This document shows positions 62,730 through 64,000 of a stretch of DNA of 64,000 nt, one piece after another. Positions within the stretch are counted from its first letter, which is position 1. Each line of letters begins with the position of its first letter. The position numbers were made by a program, and so were the translations under genes. Under the pieces are notes generated by a model. It did no database searches and had not been told where the DNA came from. It saw only the letters and a program-made list of their open reading frames with translations. The stretch is from Kitagawia praeruptora (taxonomy: Eukaryota > Streptophyta > Magnoliopsida > Apiales > Apiaceae), in assembly GCA_037693485.1 (NCBI GenBank), contig CM075344.1, forward strand, positions 92,415,001 to 92,479,000, read 5' to 3'.

Positions 62730-63141
62730 TGCAACTACCAATATCAATAATCACAACGCAATTTTCACCAAAACATAAATATCCATGTGATGTGCTCAAA
62801 CAACTTCAAAGTTGTCGCTAAGTGTCATGACCACAAAGCTCCAAGCAAGATTTCCAACTCATCACTCGCGCTTTATTCCTCGTCAATCGTCTCGTTATAA
62901 CTATCGGAAGGGTATTTTTCCTCCTTCTCAACAATTGCTACTCTATTACCTGGATTTGGGTGTTTTTAGAGGACACTCAAAATATTTATGACAAGCACTT
63001 GAGATCCTTATTAGTTTGAATTTTGTTGTACAAATTCTATAGTAGGGGCAAAAATCATCCGTGATTAACACAAGACAACGAGCCAAGTGACTTATAAATC
63101 GAGACAAGATTTTCCTAGGCTTCTCAATGGGGAGGGGGAAG

Positions 63142-63879
63142 TGTTATGGTTTGATTGCATTTTCAGTGTATTTTGTATGTTTTTGGTATTTTCTGGTTTA
63201 TAAGTGCAAAAAATGTAAGATAACAGGTGGAATCAAAGATTATAGCAGAGAATAGATAGAAATCAAAAGAGAAATCAGAAGAGAAACAGAGAGATACAGA
63301 GCAGAAATGACATAGAGACAGAGTTTAGAGAGAGATTTGAGTTAGAAACCCTAGTGAGAGAAAGTAGTTATAGAGAGAGAGAGAAGATTGGTGGAAACCA
63401 GTGTTCTAAAAATCGGTCTAGGCGGCCGATTAATCGGCGCCTAGGCGCTAGGCGGCCATTAAACGCCTAAAATCTGTAAAAATCGGTCATTAGGCGTTTT
63501 TTTGATTAGGCGGCGCCTAGGCGGGATTAGGCGGGATTAGGCGGCGCCTAGGCGGAACCTAGGCGGGATTAGGCGGAATTAGGCGGTTTAAAATATATTT
63601 TTAAATATTAAAATTAAATTATATAAAAAATAATATTTTAATACATCCGATTAATGTTCCGATTAATCATTCCGATTAATCGCCGCCTAGCCGATTAATT
63701 GCTAGAAGGTAGGCTCACCGCCTAGACCCGCCTAGCGATTTTTACAACATTGGTGGAAACAGATTCCAATTCATACATCACATACTCCAATACACAGAAC
63801 CATTACAAGTATTTATAGACATTAACTAATATGTAACTAACTAGACCAACATGAAGTTCCTGGACTACCCCTACTACCT
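63142..63879 (-). mobile_element. LTR fragment, copy B, split by a hAT element
   Basis: Counterpart of 23695-24070, interrupted at 63399-63752 by the copy-B-specific insertion. Confidence 0.55.
63399..63752. mobile_element. Copy-B-specific non-autonomous hAT element, 354 bp
   Basis: Ends are CAGTGTTCTAAAAATCG and, reverse-complemented, CAATGTTGTAAAAATCG. The perfect 8-bp target duplication is GTGGAAAC at 63391-63398 and 63753-63760. Copy A holds a single GTGGAAAC at 23944-23951, the empty site. The interior is built from TAGGCGG, GGCGCCTAGGCG and CCGATTAATCGG words. No ORF is present. It inserted after the two long copies separated. Confidence 0.96.
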
Positions 63880-64000
63880 TTACTACGAGGGGTGAGCAAA
63901 ACCGAACTGGAACCGAAAAACTGAATTGAACCATACAATTTTAGTTCAGTTCGATCCAAATTTTTTCTTTTTTGTCGGTTTAGTACTTCTAGTTTGGACT

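Overview
This is nuclear DNA from a flowering plant, most likely a eudicot. It is AT-rich and dominated by transposable elements: LINEs, Ty1/copia and Ty3/gypsy pieces, a TRIM, and hAT-, Stowaway- and MULE-type MITEs. It carries one spliced GT-AG nuclear gene. I cannot name the species from the sequence.

Large-scale layout: positions 1-24191 (copy A) recur almost identically at 39427-64000 (copy B), in the same orientation, 39,426-39,809 bp apart. The match reaches both window edges, so neither outer boundary is visible. It could be a tandem array with a period of about 39.4-39.8 kb, a separated segmental duplication, or two haplotypes placed end to end by an assembler. By eye the copies differ by only a handful of substitutions plus five indels: a poly-A run, two of 4 bp, one of 22 bp, and a 362-bp hAT insertion (354-bp element plus 8-bp target-site duplication) present only in copy B.

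The one host gene I can reconstruct in full is on the minus strand, from 31455 to 10346. It has 12 exons with canonical splice sites and encodes a 367-residue WD40 protein, the homologue of Arabidopsis THO6/DWA1 (mRNA-export THO complex subunit 6, also a DDB1-binding DWD protein). About 1.1 kb of coding sequence is spread over 21 kb because introns 3, 4, 9 and 11 have absorbed mobile DNA. Copy B repeats exons 5-12 (55967 to 49771); its exons 1-4, if present, lie beyond 64000.

Region by region: 1-98, end of a gypsy-type LTR; 99-3990, decayed LINE; 3999-8825, a 4.8-kb solo LTR containing a TRIM (flanked by 380-bp direct repeats) and a hAT MITE; 8826-10345, 3' flank with a Stowaway MITE; 10346-31455, the THO6 gene. 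Inside the gene, intron 11 holds a MITE, intron 9 a 435-bp MITE, intron 4 (11.7 kb) a 738-bp hAT element, a gag-only copia-like element, a minus-strand LTR element with a long inverted repeat, gypsy pol remains and another hAT MITE, and intron 3 a 2.07-kb hAT-like element whose core is a 176-bp tandem array. Then come 31968-33715, an unusual LINE-tailed element on the minus strand; 34170-35880, a field of degenerate short motifs; 36014-38229, a minus-strand LINE with an intact 626-codon ORF cut off inside reverse transcriptase; 38230-39524, a gypsy LTR with a 108-bp AT microsatellite; and from 39427, copy B.
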